Positions 41,656-51,197 are shown, counted from the first letter of the stretch. The stretch: DNA of 64,000 bases from Pedobacter planticolens (GCF_014172375.1 NZ_WNXD01000002.1:744001-808000); one strand, 5' to 3'. A program made the numbers and translations. Notes: generated by a model from the sequence alone, not told the origin.

Positions 41656-42705
41656 TTATAATGACGCTATTAATTCTTGAATATCAGCTTTGCTATGCCA
41701 ACTACTTAACACTATTCTGTTTACGTTTGGTCCATCTTTATCTGGATAAGGAAACGATGAAACTAAAATATTTTGCTTGAGTAACTTTGCACTAAGGTCT
41801 GCATTTTTACAGAAAAACACAGGAAAATCTGTTATAAAATGCCAATCGTTATTTCCTACTAAAGCATTATTCATGAGCAACATGTTTTCTTTAAGTTTTG
41901 CTAACTCACTTTTATAGATTTCTTCGCTATGCATAAAGGCAAAAATACCTGCGGCAGATGGGGGTGAAGCACCTAAAAATTCATTGCTTTTTTTTAATTG
42001 TTTGATGATTTTTTCTGGGCCTAAAACCAACCCAGCATCTACTCCAAGTGCTTTTGCCATTGAGGCGATGAGTAAAACATCCACATTATTGCATCTCGGA
42101 ATTGCTGATAAATCACTCAACCCATTGTTATTTATACCAATTCCATGCGAATCATCAACCACCAAAACAACTTGTTTTTCTTTATTTATTTGGTTGATGA
42201 AGGAAAAATCATAACTCTCAGGGAAAAGATTATTCATTGAGTTACTAATTAGCACCCAATTTTTCTTTTCACTTAAATTAATTTCGTTAATGATATTTTT
42301 TGTCCAATCCTTAAAAGAACCTGCGGTTTTTGGATCTTCTTTTAACCACAAAGCGGGATGAGTTGCAGGCGCATATCTTATTTCGCCAAAGGCTGATAAT
42401 TGCTTTACAGTAAGTTGTGCGGCTAAATATCCACTTGATGTGATTAATGCGGCTTCTGAACCAAATCTGTTCGCCGCATAGTTTTCTACTTCATCATAAA
42501 TGCCTAACTGAATATTATTATTTCGACTTGTGCCATTATTCAGTCCAAAATATTCAATTCCTTTTAGGTAAAGTTTTATAAAATTATCATTTTGCGGAAT
42601 ACCTAAATAAGCTGTACCACCAAAATAAAGATAGCTTTGTCCATCTATATTAATTTTTGATGATAATGGAACATTAAGTTGATTAAAACTGTTTTTTCCT
42701 TGCAT
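41656..42705 (-). CDS. PLP-dependent alpha-oxoamine synthase-like aminotransferase
   Basis: This 349-residue cytosolic protein has the fold-type I PLP architecture of the AONS/KBL group. Visible are LYFGGTAYLGIPQ, NNGTSRNNNIQLGIYDEVE, VVDDSHGIG (cofactor Asp and His), and LIASMAKALGVDAGL with the Schiff-base Lys. It is shorter than typical KBL or BioF (about 390), with a divergent substrate region. The Gly-rich and HG motifs are kept, so it is likely active, but its substrate is unknown. Its start overlaps the GH18 gene stop by one base. Confidence 0.8.
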   Translation of the reverse strand: MQGKNSFNQLNVPLSSKINIDGQSYLYFGGTAYLGIPQNDNFIKLYLKGIEYFGLNNGTSRNNNIQLGIYDEVENYAANRFGSEAALITSSGYLAAQLTVKQLSAFGEIRYAPATHPALWLKEDPKTAGSFKDWTKNIINEINLSEKKNWVLISNSMNNLFPESYDFSFINQINKEKQVVLVVDDSHGIGINNNGLSDLSAIPRCNNVDVLLIASMAKALGVDAGLVLGPEKIIKQLKKSNEFLGASPPSAAGIFAFMHSEEIYKSELAKLKENMLLMNNALVGNNDWHFITDFPVFFCKNADLSAKLLKQNILVSSFPYPDKDGPNVNRIVLSSWHSKADIQELIASL

Positions 42706-43745
42706 TAATAGGTTCTTCCAAGTTGATCGTTGGCTGCTCTTATTAGTGATTTTGAAGAATTAGAGTCGAAAGAAAATTCCCAAAACATAATGCCATTTGC
42801 TCTGTCTTTTGCCAATTGGGCTTTTTGTTTCACTAAAGGAATTCCGTTAAAGCCATACTCAACTCCTGCTACGGTTGCAAGATTTAAATTTACATCTGCA
42901 CCAGAATTTTCAATATCTCTATAACTTTTTGCCGCCCCCGAAGCATTTTCTCCATAAAGAGGAATGCCCACAATTGCTTTTTCTCTAGGCAAAGCTTTTG
43001 AGCCCAACCAAATATCTAAACTCGCCACACTCATTTTGTATGATGCGTGGTTTAACGGCTCAGTGGTATCGTAATTTGGACCATCGTATTGCATAATATT
43101 AAAGAAATCTATGTAAGGGAAAACTTCAGGCTTAATTCCATCTCTAATTCCGCCAGCATATACAGCAGGTGTAACCGCAGCACTTAAAAATTTATTTACG
43201 TTATGTAGCGCCACTGATAATTCTTTCATTAATAACGTAAAATTATCTGCAGATCCATTTGATGTACTGGGATATTCCCAATCGATATCAACTCCATCTA
43301 AATTGTTATTTTTTGCAAATGCGACTACATTCGTTACAAACTTGGTGCGTGCTGTTGCAGAGCTTGCCAAAGTAGCAAAGTTTGCACTAGCTCCCGAAAC
43401 CGAGATTCCAACTTTAACATTATTTGCTTTTGCCCTTTGCATTACCGTAATAAATCTAGTTTGCTGAGAAAGCGCATTTAGAGACCCGTCTCCTGATGCA
43501 TTAATTTCTAAAAAAGCATAAAAAAGATGCGTAATCATTTTATACTTGCTAATATCCACTGTTTCTGGATCTTTATAGCTCGGCATATACGCTACAATTT
43601 TAAAGCTATTATCTGCGGTATAGGGCGTAACAACTGGCGGAGTAACTTGATTTGATTGACCTGAGTCTGGTGCTGTATCGCTCTTTTTACAAGCGCCGAT
43701 GCTTAAAGTAAGAGCTAAAGCAATTAGTAGATGTTTTAATTTCAT
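42705..43745 (-). CDS. GH18-family glycoside hydrolase lipoprotein
   Basis: This 346-residue lipoprotein (lipobox SIGAC) has a Pro/Ser-rich linker and a GH18 TIM barrel. The catalytic DxxDxDxE motif is DGVDIDWEYP with Glu157 as acid. Strands such as FKIVAYMPSYKDP and DFFNIMQYDGPNYD fit the chitinase/endo-N-acetylglucosaminidase group. It may hydrolyse chitin or peptidoglycan-type glycans at the cell surface. It is between an exported esterase gene (4 bp upstream) and the PLP enzyme (overlap). Confidence 0.92.
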   Translation of the reverse strand: MKLKHLLIALALTLSIGACKKSDTAPDSGQSNQVTPPVVTPYTADNSFKIVAYMPSYKDPETVDISKYKMITHLFYAFLEINASGDGSLNALSQQTRFITVMQRAKANNVKVGISVSGASANFATLASSATARTKFVTNVVAFAKNNNLDGVDIDWEYPSTSNGSADNFTLLMKELSVALHNVNKFLSAAVTPAVYAGGIRDGIKPEVFPYIDFFNIMQYDGPNYDTTEPLNHASYKMSVASLDIWLGSKALPREKAIVGIPLYGENASGAAKSYRDIENSGADVNLNLATVAGVEYGFNGIPLVKQKAQLAKDRANGIMFWEFSFDSNSSKSLIRAANDQLGRTY

Positions 43746-43749
43746 GTAT

Positions 43750-44538
43750 CTATTTTAATTGGTTTTTAAAAAATTCGAATTGTTGTTTAATAGATTTTGC
43801 CCAATACGTTTTATTATGCGATCCAGGCTGAGAAATATATGTCGCGTTAAGTTTCAATTCATCGCATTTTTGTTTTAATTGATTGTTAGAAACATAGAAA
43901 AAATCTGATGCTCCACAATCAAAAATAATTGGTTTTGTATTCCCTTTTAATTTATCAATGTTGTCATAAACGGAAAACTTCTTCCATAATTCATTGTCTG
44001 CCAATGGATTTCCGAGTAAATCCCCCAATCCAAACTTACCAAATCCATCTGATAATTTCACGCCCCCACTTGTACTTCCTGCTCCACTAAAAAGTTCTGG
44101 TTTTTTGATAAATAGATAAAGTGCTCCATGTCCACCCATGCTTAACCCGCTAATAAAAATATTTTGATCATCAACTTTGTATTTATGCTTTATATCGGGG
44201 TAAAGCTCATCAAAGAAAAAAATTTCATATTGCCAATCGGCTTTTGCAGGACTGTTTAGATACCAACTACTAAATAATCCATCGGGGCAAACAATAATAA
44301 AACCGTATTCATCGGCATATTTTTGAGCATCCATAATGCCGTTCCATTGTTTATAATTTCCACTATAACCATGCAATAAAAACATAACAGGAAGTTTTTC
44401 TAGCTTTTTATACTTTTTTGGCTTAAAAACCCAAGTGGTGTCAGCCTTTGGTAAGTTTTTACTCTGATAAATGAGCTGGTCCTGAGCAGAAACAGAAAGG
44501 CCAAATAAAAGCAAAAAGCTAATTAGAAATAATTTCAT
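43750..44538 (-). CDS. Exported esterase D-type alpha/beta hydrolase
   Basis: This 262-residue protein has a signal peptide (ending VSAQ) and the putative-esterase (EstD/Fae-like) fold. The nucleophile Ser lies in FISGLSMGGHGALYL, the acid region in FDCGASDFF and His in QPGSHNKTYW. It also shows LPVMFLLHGYSGNYKQW. Such enzymes often remove acyl or feruloyl groups from glycans, which fits the neighbouring GH18 gene. It is first of the four-gene minus-strand run that ends at 41122. Confidence 0.9.
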   Translation of the reverse strand: MKLFLISFLLLFGLSVSAQDQLIYQSKNLPKADTTWVFKPKKYKKLEKLPVMFLLHGYSGNYKQWNGIMDAQKYADEYGFIIVCPDGLFSSWYLNSPAKADWQYEIFFFDELYPDIKHKYKVDDQNIFISGLSMGGHGALYLFIKKPELFSGAGSTSGGVKLSDGFGKFGLGDLLGNPLADNELWKKFSVYDNIDKLKGNTKPIIFDCGASDFFYVSNNQLKQKCDELKLNATYISQPGSHNKTYWAKSIKQQFEFFKNQLK

Positions 44539-44671
44539 GGTCTCACGGTTTTAGATTCGGGAATCTGCGTTATTTTTAAACTAAAATCAGTAAAAAAATC
44601 AAATTATTACACTTATTTGCAATTTTATTTCACAAAAGCTGCATAATGCTGCAAAAAAGTGGATCTAAGAA

Positions 44672-46003
44672 TTAAAAATTTTCATGAATATAAGTCATCA
44701 CCCTAACCATTTCCTTCCTAACATCTGCCGTAGGCAAAACAAAATTATTGTTCATGAAAGAAAAAATAAAAACCTTTCCTTTTTGGGTCACCACATATCC
44801 ACTTTGATTATGATTATTCGAAAGGCTTCCGGTTTTACCGAAAACAAATGGGCTATCAGTTTTTGGATACGCATTTTTAAGTGTGCCCGTTTTTCCTCCG
44901 GCAGGTAACATACTAAATAACTTTTCTTGATTATTTACTTCGCCATAAATTAGTTCTAACAACTTTACCATATCTCTTGGTGTGAACAAATTTCCTCTAG
45001 ATAATCCCGACCCATCTACCCATTTTGGTTTATCAGGCAAAGCCGATAAATATTGTTTTTCAATATAATTTATCACTTTAGCACTATTCAATTCTTCGCC
45101 TAACTTATTGGCATAAACCAACAATAATTGTTCGGCAATAAAATTATCGCTAGGCAAAAGCATGTGTTTAAAAACCGAATCGCTTTTTACATTATAAATT
45201 GTTTTTGCATCGATAGGCATCTTCATATTTATAATTCCCACATATTTATTTAGCGTATCGCTCAAAAGATTTACTGTTGTTGAAGAGCTAACTTTATATG
45301 GAATTTGTTGCGCATATTTTGCTGGAATAACGGTATTTGGATAATTGAATCGATTACTATTAAAATCTCTACTAACTTTAAATGGCTTAACATTTAAGCT
45401 ATCCTTTACAAAACAAGAGGCAAATGTTTGTGGTAAAATATGCATTGATCCTGCAGCGGTAGAATTCACTAAAACCATATTGTCTAGTAACGGTAATTCG
45501 TTAATTTCTGCCTGATAGTATTCGTTATAATCATCCCATTGCCAGCCATTTCCGTAAAAATCTCCTGTATATCTTCCCGGAGCGAAGAATAGTTTTTTAT
45601 TGGTCGATTTTAAAAAGTTAAATGCTTTGGTTCCTTTCAATTCTGTATGTAGAAAAGATGGATCACCAGTTCCCCAAAAAATAAGTGAATCTCCTTTTTC
45701 AATATACTTTAAGGATGGAATAGAATCGGGCATCATTTTTAAACCCGCATAAAAAGTATAGAGTTTTGTATTTGATGCTGGGGTGTAATATTTATCTGCG
45801 TCTTTCTGAAAAATCATTTCTTTTTTTGCTAAATCGAAAAGCGCAAATCCGACTTGATACTGTTTAATAATTGCTGAATTTTTAAACTCTTTCTTAACTT
45901 TATGAGCAATAATTCTATTAGGTGCGCAAGCAGAAAAACAAGCTGCTGTAATTAAAATCAAATAAATAAACTGTTTTTTATAGCGTTGAGAAAGGTTTTC
46001 CAT
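44672..46003 (-). CDS. dacB: PBP4-type D-alanyl-D-alanine carboxypeptidase (S13 family)
   Basis: This 443-residue lipoprotein (lipobox CFSAC near residue 25) carries the penicillin-binding motifs SxxK (Ser77-Asn-Thr-Lys80 in TPASNTKLY), SxN (PSDNFIAEQLL) and KTG (GKTGSLSNN, followed by QSGYVV). A second KTG-like stretch, PAGGKTGTLKNAYP, precedes it and matches the usual GTL loop. It trims or cleaves peptidoglycan stem peptides in the periplasm. Most PBP4 proteins are soluble; the lipobox is a common Bacteroidota variation. It is transcribed alone and divergent from the aspartyl protease gene. Confidence 0.9.
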   Translation of the reverse strand: MENLSQRYKKQFIYLILITAACFSACAPNRIIAHKVKKEFKNSAIIKQYQVGFALFDLAKKEMIFQKDADKYYTPASNTKLYTFYAGLKMMPDSIPSLKYIEKGDSLIFWGTGDPSFLHTELKGTKAFNFLKSTNKKLFFAPGRYTGDFYGNGWQWDDYNEYYQAEINELPLLDNMVLVNSTAAGSMHILPQTFASCFVKDSLNVKPFKVSRDFNSNRFNYPNTVIPAKYAQQIPYKVSSSTTVNLLSDTLNKYVGIINMKMPIDAKTIYNVKSDSVFKHMLLPSDNFIAEQLLLVYANKLGEELNSAKVINYIEKQYLSALPDKPKWVDGSGLSRGNLFTPRDMVKLLELIYGEVNNQEKLFSMLPAGGKTGTLKNAYPKTDSPFVFGKTGSLSNNHNQSGYVVTQKGKVFIFSFMNNNFVLPTADVRKEMVRVMTYIHENF

Positions 46004-46056
46004 TTATAAATCCATTTATGATAAAAATGTGCGCCCTAATTTATTAATTTAGTTTC

Positions 46057-47310
46057 ATGAAATATTGGCAAAAGGCAATAAAAATCCCACTATTATCTTT
46101 AATTTTTGGAGTAATGGTTGTGCAAACTCTGTTTGTGGGTAATTGCCACGCTCAAAATTTCACGTTTGAAGGAGGGCGTAAAAAGAACACCCTATATTTT
46201 GACTTCATTAAAAATTTAATAATTATTCCAATATATATCAATGGAAAAGGTCCTTTTAACTTTATTTTAGATACAGGAGTAAACCCTCTAGTGATTACAG
46301 ACCCTATATTAAAAGATAGCTTGTCTATAATGGAAACTAGGTCGGTTAAAATTAATGGTTTTGGTGGAGGTGATGAGATTGATGCATTTTTAACAAATAA
46401 CATACATGTAAAAGTTGGTGATGCAAGCATAGAATCAATATCAACAGTAATTTTTAAGCAAGATTTTTTTAATTTATCAGGTTATGTTGGCAAAAAAGTT
46501 TATGGTCTTATTGGATACAGCTTTTTTAATAGCTTTTTAGTAAAAATAAACTACGTTCAAAAAAAAATACAGTTTAGCGTTAATAATGGAAAAACTAAAA
46601 TAAGAGGAGAAAAAATACCGCTAGAGTTTTTTGATAATAAGCCATACATTAATATAAAAGTAGAAACTCCTCAAACAGGATTAATAAATGCCAAAGTTAT
46701 TGTTGATTGTGGGGCTAGCCATGCTCTATCTTTAGAAGCATTTAATAATAGTAATTTCCCCGTGCCGTCTCCAAATATCTATGGAAATTTAGGGGTAGGA
46801 CTAAGTGGTGAAATAAGCGGATATATTGGCAGAGTTACAAATCTAGAGATAGGGCGGTTTAAGTTTAAAGATGTGTTAACTAATTTTCCTAAATATAGCG
46901 AAGTAGTAACAAAGATAAGGGTGAAAGAAAGAAATGGAAACTTAGGTTCCGACATTTTAAATCGTTTTCATGTAATTTTCGATTACAAAAATGCCAACAT
47001 GTATTTGGAAAAGAATGATAATTTTAGGAACCCATTTGATCATGATATGTCTGGGATTGAGATTTATGCAACAGACAAGCCCTATACACGTTATTTCATT
47101 AGTAGGTTAGAAGCAGGCTCTCCTGCAGAAAAGGCTGGCTTTTTAGTCGATGATGAAATAACTGCTATTAATTTTAAATCCATAAATAACTATACGCTTG
47201 ATGATATTAGTGGTCTTTTTAAATCGAATGACGGACAAGCGGTAGTTATAGAAATTTGGAGAAATGATCAAACAATTATGAAACTAATTAAATTAAAACG
47301 CAGGGTTTAA
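46057..47310 (+). CDS. Exported retropepsin-like aspartyl protease with PDZ domain
   Basis: This 417-residue protein has a signal peptide (about 1-32). Two retropepsin-like halves follow: the first has FILDTG (Asp72), the second VIVDCGAS (Asp217, with Cys for Thr). A PDZ domain occupies about 340-417 (SRLEAGSPAEKAGFLVDDEI). This arrangement is widespread in Bacteroidota and would form an intramolecular aspartic active site outside the cytoplasm. Whether the DCG form cleaves normally is uncertain. The phosphodiester glycosidase gene follows closely. Confidence 0.88.
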   Translation: MKYWQKAIKIPLLSLIFGVMVVQTLFVGNCHAQNFTFEGGRKKNTLYFDFIKNLIIIPIYINGKGPFNFILDTGVNPLVITDPILKDSLSIMETRSVKINGFGGGDEIDAFLTNNIHVKVGDASIESISTVIFKQDFFNLSGYVGKKVYGLIGYSFFNSFLVKINYVQKKIQFSVNNGKTKIRGEKIPLEFFDNKPYINIKVETPQTGLINAKVIVDCGASHALSLEAFNNSNFPVPSPNIYGNLGVGLSGEISGYIGRVTNLEIGRFKFKDVLTNFPKYSEVVTKIRVKERNGNLGSDILNRFHVIFDYKNANMYLEKNDNFRNPFDHDMSGIEIYATDKPYTRYFISRLEAGSPAEKAGFLVDDEITAINFKSINNYTLDDISGLFKSNDGQAVVIEIWRNDQTIMKLIKLKRRV

Positions 47311-47344
47311 ACCTTGTTGCTTGACGTTAAATTTTGCCTTTTTT

Positions 47345-48211
47345 ATGTTGAAAAAAACCTTATTTTTATTATTTATTACATTTAGCAATTTAGCTTTTGC
47401 CCAAAATGTAGATTCGATTACACTCGTAAATGCAAAATGGCACAAACAACGAGTTGCGCCAAAAACAAAATTAATTACCTATCATTTCGATCAGAAAAAT
47501 CTTTTCTTAGCCAATCAAAATATTAGTTATGTAGAAGTGAAAAATAAAGGCAATTCTCCTGTATTTGAAATTAGCGCTTCACCAAAGGAGCTTAAAACCA
47601 CACCAACATTTGGCAAAGAGAATGCTGCTTTTGCAGCAATAAACGGCACTTTTTTCGATGTGAAAAATGGTGGTTCTGTAGATTTCGTCAAAGTAAATGG
47701 ACAAGTAATTAACTCGACTAAATTGGAGAAAAATAATAGTAGAGCAAGGCATCAAAAAGCAGCACTTGTTATAGAAAATGGAAAACTTGCTTTAAAAAAA
47801 TGGGATAACACTTCGAATTGGGAGGAAAATCTAACAGAAAAAAATGTCATGCTAAGCGGTCCTTTATTAATTTTTAATCAACTAGACGAAGCCTTAGATA
47901 CATCTGCTTTTAATCGATTACGACATCCACGAAGTGCAATTGGAATTAAGCCTAATGGGAAAATTATTTTACTTACTGTAGATGGTAGACAAGAAAATTC
48001 TGCTGGAGTAAGTCTTTTCGAATTAACCAAAGTAATGCGTTGGTTGGGCTGTACAAGCGCTATTAATTTAGACGGTGGAGGTTCTACAACTTTATGGGTT
48101 TCCAAAGCACCTGAAAATGGGATTGTAAATTATCCATCAGATAATAAAAAATGGGACCATGAGGGTGCTAGAAAAGTTGCAAATGTTATTTTGCTAAAGA
48201 AGAAACAATAA
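47345..48211 (+). CDS. Exported phosphodiester glycosidase (NAGPA domain)
   Basis: This 288-residue protein has a signal peptide (MLKKTLFLLFITFSNLAFAQ) and a NAGPA/DUF2233 domain, the family of the mannose-6-phosphate uncovering enzyme. Conserved patterns are AAINGTFFDVKNGG, RHPRSAIGIKPNGKI and SAINLDGGGSTTLWV. It may remove sugars linked through phosphate from cell-wall or extracellular glycans. A TTG at 47321 opens the frame earlier, but ATG 47345 directly precedes the signal peptide. It lies 34 bp after the aspartyl protease gene. Confidence 0.9.
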   Translation: MLKKTLFLLFITFSNLAFAQNVDSITLVNAKWHKQRVAPKTKLITYHFDQKNLFLANQNISYVEVKNKGNSPVFEISASPKELKTTPTFGKENAAFAAINGTFFDVKNGGSVDFVKVNGQVINSTKLEKNNSRARHQKAALVIENGKLALKKWDNTSNWEENLTEKNVMLSGPLLIFNQLDEALDTSAFNRLRHPRSAIGIKPNGKIILLTVDGRQENSAGVSLFELTKVMRWLGCTSAINLDGGGSTTLWVSKAPENGIVNYPSDNKKWDHEGARKVANVILLKKKQ

Positions 48212-48250
48212 TATCTTTGCCGCTGTTAAACATTTCGTGTCCGATTTAAG

Positions 48251-49219
48251 ATGAAGTTCAAAACTATTATTATTTCTTCCATTGTTCTATGTTTTTTGTT
48301 TTTAGCGGCTTGTCGTTCAGAGTCAAAAAAGCAGCAGAAAAATATTGCTCCATCAGAAATTCCTGAAAACAATTTAAGTTTTAAGGATGTTAATGGCGTA
48401 CGTTTTTATGAGGTGAAGCGCCGCTTTAAAAATGGATTATCTTTTAACAAAATCGGATTTCAACAAGAACCAACGTGGATAATAGAATTTAAGGCGCCAG
48501 ACACAATGCTTGCCTATAGCCCAGAGATAGCTCGAATGCAAGGGTTTTATATTCAACATGATCATGAAAAGGTTTATAACTTCGCTAGAGAGTTTTTCAG
48601 GGCAAAAGTGATTAGCAAGGATAGTTTGATTTTGCAGCGTTTACAGGTAAATGGGAGAGTAATTTTGGGCGATGAAGATGAACGATCGGATGTTTATTGC
48701 ACCTATTATACGAAAGATTACATCGAAAATAAACTGCACACTACGATTAGTGAACTACAAAGACCATCTAAAGCTGATACACTTTTTATTAAACAATTAT
48801 CCGAACGCACCTATAGAAACCCTAAAAATGCAGATACCGCATTTGCAGCTAGAGAGCCCGTGATTTTTGAACCAAAAAGTAAGTTTATAACTGCAAAAAA
48901 AATAAGCACGGTAGATGAACTTAATCATCGTCCAAAATCATACGATTATCTTTATCCTGAATATGAAATTGTAATATTAAAATCCTATAAGGAATTTGCT
49001 TATAATTTTTCTGTAGTAGTTGATGCAAATGGAAAAATGTATTTAAACAGATTAGGAAGTATTGTACTGGCAGAACATCTTGAAGCTCGTAAAAAATTAA
49101 TACAAGGAATTATAGATGTCTATCTGCAAAACTTATTGAAAATTACTCCAGGCAAAACTTTAGGCATTCCACATTCAAGCGAAATAACGCTAACTGTAAC
49201 CGGAAAACAATCGAAATAA
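48251..49219 (+). CDS. Lipoprotein of unknown function
   Basis: This 322-residue protein has a lipobox (FLAAC, Cys21). The mature part is mixed alpha/beta without a family I recognise. It has repeated charged segments, a tract DEDERSDVYCTYYTKDY near 140-155, and a C-terminal SEITLTVTGK strand. No catalytic motif, membrane segment or repeat is evident. It lies 40 bp after the glycosidase gene and may share its transcript. It could be a lineage-restricted envelope protein. Confidence 0.7.
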   Translation: MKFKTIIISSIVLCFLFLAACRSESKKQQKNIAPSEIPENNLSFKDVNGVRFYEVKRRFKNGLSFNKIGFQQEPTWIIEFKAPDTMLAYSPEIARMQGFYIQHDHEKVYNFAREFFRAKVISKDSLILQRLQVNGRVILGDEDERSDVYCTYYTKDYIENKLHTTISELQRPSKADTLFIKQLSERTYRNPKNADTAFAAREPVIFEPKSKFITAKKISTVDELNHRPKSYDYLYPEYEIVILKSYKEFAYNFSVVVDANGKMYLNRLGSIVLAEHLEARKKLIQGIIDVYLQNLLKITPGKTLGIPHSSEITLTVTGKQSK

Positions 49220-49257
49220 ACTTTCATTTTATAGTATATTTATCAAAAAATGAGGTA

Positions 49258-49290
49258 TTTGCATTTATTAAAATTAAATTATGTACCTTG
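49258..49290 (+). promoter_or_regulatory. Candidate promoter of the cold-shock gene
   Basis: TTTG (49258-49261), 22 nt, then TACCTTG (49284-49290) followed by CGC resembles the -33/-7 pattern, one T short in the -7 box. It predicts a leader of about 20 nt before ATG 49318, shorter than the long thermosensing leader of E. coli cspA. Confidence 0.55.
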
Positions 49291-49317
49291 CGCACTTAAT
49301 TATTAATATACAATACA

Positions 49318-49509
49318 ATGCAAGAAGGAACAGTAAAATTTTTTAATGTAACAAAAGGTTTTGGATTTATTATCCCTGCAAACGGCGATAGCGAAATCTT
49401 TGTACACTCAACAGGTCTTATCGACGAAATTCGTGAAAACGATAAAGTTGAATATGATGTTGAAAGCGGTAAAAAAGGTTTAAACGCCGTTAATGTGAAA
49501 GTAATCTAA
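49318..49509 (+). CDS. Cold-shock domain protein
   Basis: This 63-residue single cold-shock domain binds single-stranded RNA or DNA and melts mRNA structure. RNP1 reads KGFGFI (in VTKGFGFIIP) and RNP2 reads IFVHST. The length and the N-terminal EGTVKFFN start are typical of Bacteroidota CspA-like proteins. It is a one-gene unit with its own promoter and a strong terminator at 49529-49558. Confidence 0.95.
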   Translation: MQEGTVKFFNVTKGFGFIIPANGDSEIFVHSTGLIDEIRENDKVEYDVESGKKGLNAVNVKVI

Positions 49510-49528
49510 TTATTATCATATTTTACCA

Positions 49529-49558
49529 AAAGCCCCGACGAAAATCGGGGCTTTTTTG
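49529..49558 (+). terminator. Rho-independent terminator of the cold-shock gene
   Basis: Arms AGCCCCGA and TCGGGGCT flank a CGAAAA-type loop and are followed by TTTTTTG. The A-run on the left may also serve the opposite strand. Confidence 0.88.
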
Positions 49559-49575
49559 TTTTTAGAGCTTTTTTA

Positions 49576-49660
49576 AATCTGCCGCAAGTACACGGATTGA
49601 TTTAGGTCATTGTTCCTAAAATGGCGCCATAGATGCACAGATTTTAATCTGTGTTCAATG
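49576..49660. repeat. Diverged GCCGCA/CAGATT hairpin repeat
   Basis: Words CTGCCGCAAGTACACGGATTG and ATGCACAGATTTTAATCTGTG recall the GCCGCAGAT family at 9709 and 30636, with an added small hairpin CACAGATTTTAATCTGTG. It lies downstream of the GDPD-GH16 gene stop and could end that transcript. Confidence 0.45.
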
Positions 49661-49682
49661 CTAGATTAGTAATAACTGATTT

Positions 49683-51197
49683 TTACTTTTGAAAAACCCT
49701 TACGTAATCTATCTTCATTGTTGCAGGGAAAACAGATTCGTCTATTCCTTTTGTGCCACCCCAATTTCCGCCTACGGCAACATTTAATAACAAGTGAAAT
49801 GGCTGATCAAAAGGCCATTCAGCAATATTTTTACGACTATTTTTGAATGTTAAATAGGATTGTCCATCTATAAAGAAATCAATATGATCTTCAAACCATT
49901 CTATTGCGTAAACATGATATTCTGTATAAGGATTTTCCATTTTTAATGCTTTTCCAACTTGTGTGCCTTTTACATGATTAAAAGCTTCGGTATGTACTGT
50001 TCCATGAACTGTATCTGCGTCATATCCTACATGTTCCATTATATCTATTTCGCCACTTTTTGGCCAAGCTCCATATTTCCAATCCGTTGGCAACATCCAA
50101 ATTGCAGGCCATAAGCCTCTTCCTTTTGGCAACATTGCTCTCACTTCTACACGTCCGTATTTCCAATCAAATTTTTTGCGGGTAGCCAATCTTGCCGAAG
50201 TGTAATTCTTGTTTTCTTTATCCGCTTTGCGAGCAATAATATTTAAACTGCCCTTATTTATATTCGCGTTTAAAGTATCTGCATTGGTGTAATATTGTTT
50301 TTCATTATTCCCCCAACCTGTACCACCAACATCATATGTCCAGTTATTAGCATCTGGTAAACCTTTCGCATTAAATTCATCTGCCCATTTTAATTTCCAT
50401 CCGTTAGCTATTGGCGATTTTTTAATGGTTTCAAATAATAATTCGGGCTCATTCGTAGTAATATATTCAACTTCGTTTGCCAACAGCCATTCCATTTCTG
50501 GCGCTGTATTTACTGTCCAAGCATTAACAGTTAAACCAAGTTTTTTAGATGGTGCAATCCAATTGTTTTTCTGAAAAACAGAGTAATGATAATCAGAACC
50601 CACAAAACCATCTGCTTTCAGTTTTTCAGGTGGTACTTCTCCCGCAAGGTAAGAAACTTTGGCATTTGGCATATGACCAATGATATAAGTACAAATATCA
50701 TAACCAAAACTGATGTAATCTACCCATGCTTCTACCTTTAATTTTCTAACCATTTGCAGGGCGCTTTCAGCTAAAAACTCATCTCTTTCCTTACCCATAT
50801 TTTGAGGTTTTAATTCCAAAATAAGCTTCGTCTTTTTCTGCTTCATTCCCTCTTTTAAATAGCTTTCTAAAGTTGGGATTGATTCTCCGTTAGAGAGTTT
50901 TTTTGCCAATAACTGTTTATATGTAGATTTTGAAATAGGTATTCCTAAAAAGGTCGGGTCGTGATTAACCACCATTACACTATCTAAAGTCATATGAATA
51001 TCGAACTCCGAACCAAAACATTTTATCCTAAAAGCTTCTTTTAATGAAGCAATTGAATTTTCGGGAAGGTTATTTTTTTTCCATGCTCCGCGATGAGCGA
51101 TAACTTGGTTCTTATTCCAAGAAGTAATCGTTTTTTGAGCTAATACACTATTAGAAATCATTAATATAAGTAAGACTGCAATTGATAATTGTTTCAT
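49683..51197 (-). CDS. Exported fusion of glycerophosphodiester phosphodiesterase and GH16 glucanase
   Basis: This 504-residue secreted protein (signal peptide ending VLA/Q near 20) joins two enzymes. Residues about 30-262 are a GDPD TIM barrel: His35-Arg36 in IAHRGAW, PENS, EFD (64-66), His79 in VNHDPTF and LELKP (128-131), all consistent with an active site. Residues about 266-504 are a GH16 jelly roll with the catalytic ExDxxE as Glu383, Asp385 and Glu388 in GEIDIMEHVG, plus WPAIWMLP upstream, as in laminarinases. The fusion suggests joint attack on a glucan carrying glycerophosphate, or simply two surface functions. It lies downstream of the SusC/SusD operon. Confidence 0.92.
   Translation of the reverse strand: MKQLSIAVLLILMISNSVLAQKTITSWNKNQVIAHRGAWKKNNLPENSIASLKEAFRIKCFGSEFDIHMTLDSVMVVNHDPTFLGIPISKSTYKQLLAKKLSNGESIPTLESYLKEGMKQKKTKLILELKPQNMGKERDEFLAESALQMVRKLKVEAWVDYISFGYDICTYIIGHMPNAKVSYLAGEVPPEKLKADGFVGSDYHYSVFQKNNWIAPSKKLGLTVNAWTVNTAPEMEWLLANEVEYITTNEPELLFETIKKSPIANGWKLKWADEFNAKGLPDANNWTYDVGGTGWGNNEKQYYTNADTLNANINKGSLNIIARKADKENKNYTSARLATRKKFDWKYGRVEVRAMLPKGRGLWPAIWMLPTDWKYGAWPKSGEIDIMEHVGYDADTVHGTVHTEAFNHVKGTQVGKALKMENPYTEYHVYAIEWFEDHIDFFIDGQSYLTFKNSRKNIAEWPFDQPFHLLLNVAVGGNWGGTKGIDESVFPATMKIDYVRVFQK

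Noticed and set aside
48672..48863. 63-codon frame inside the lipoprotein gene
   Set aside because: It is in another frame of a well-supported coding region, without its own signals.
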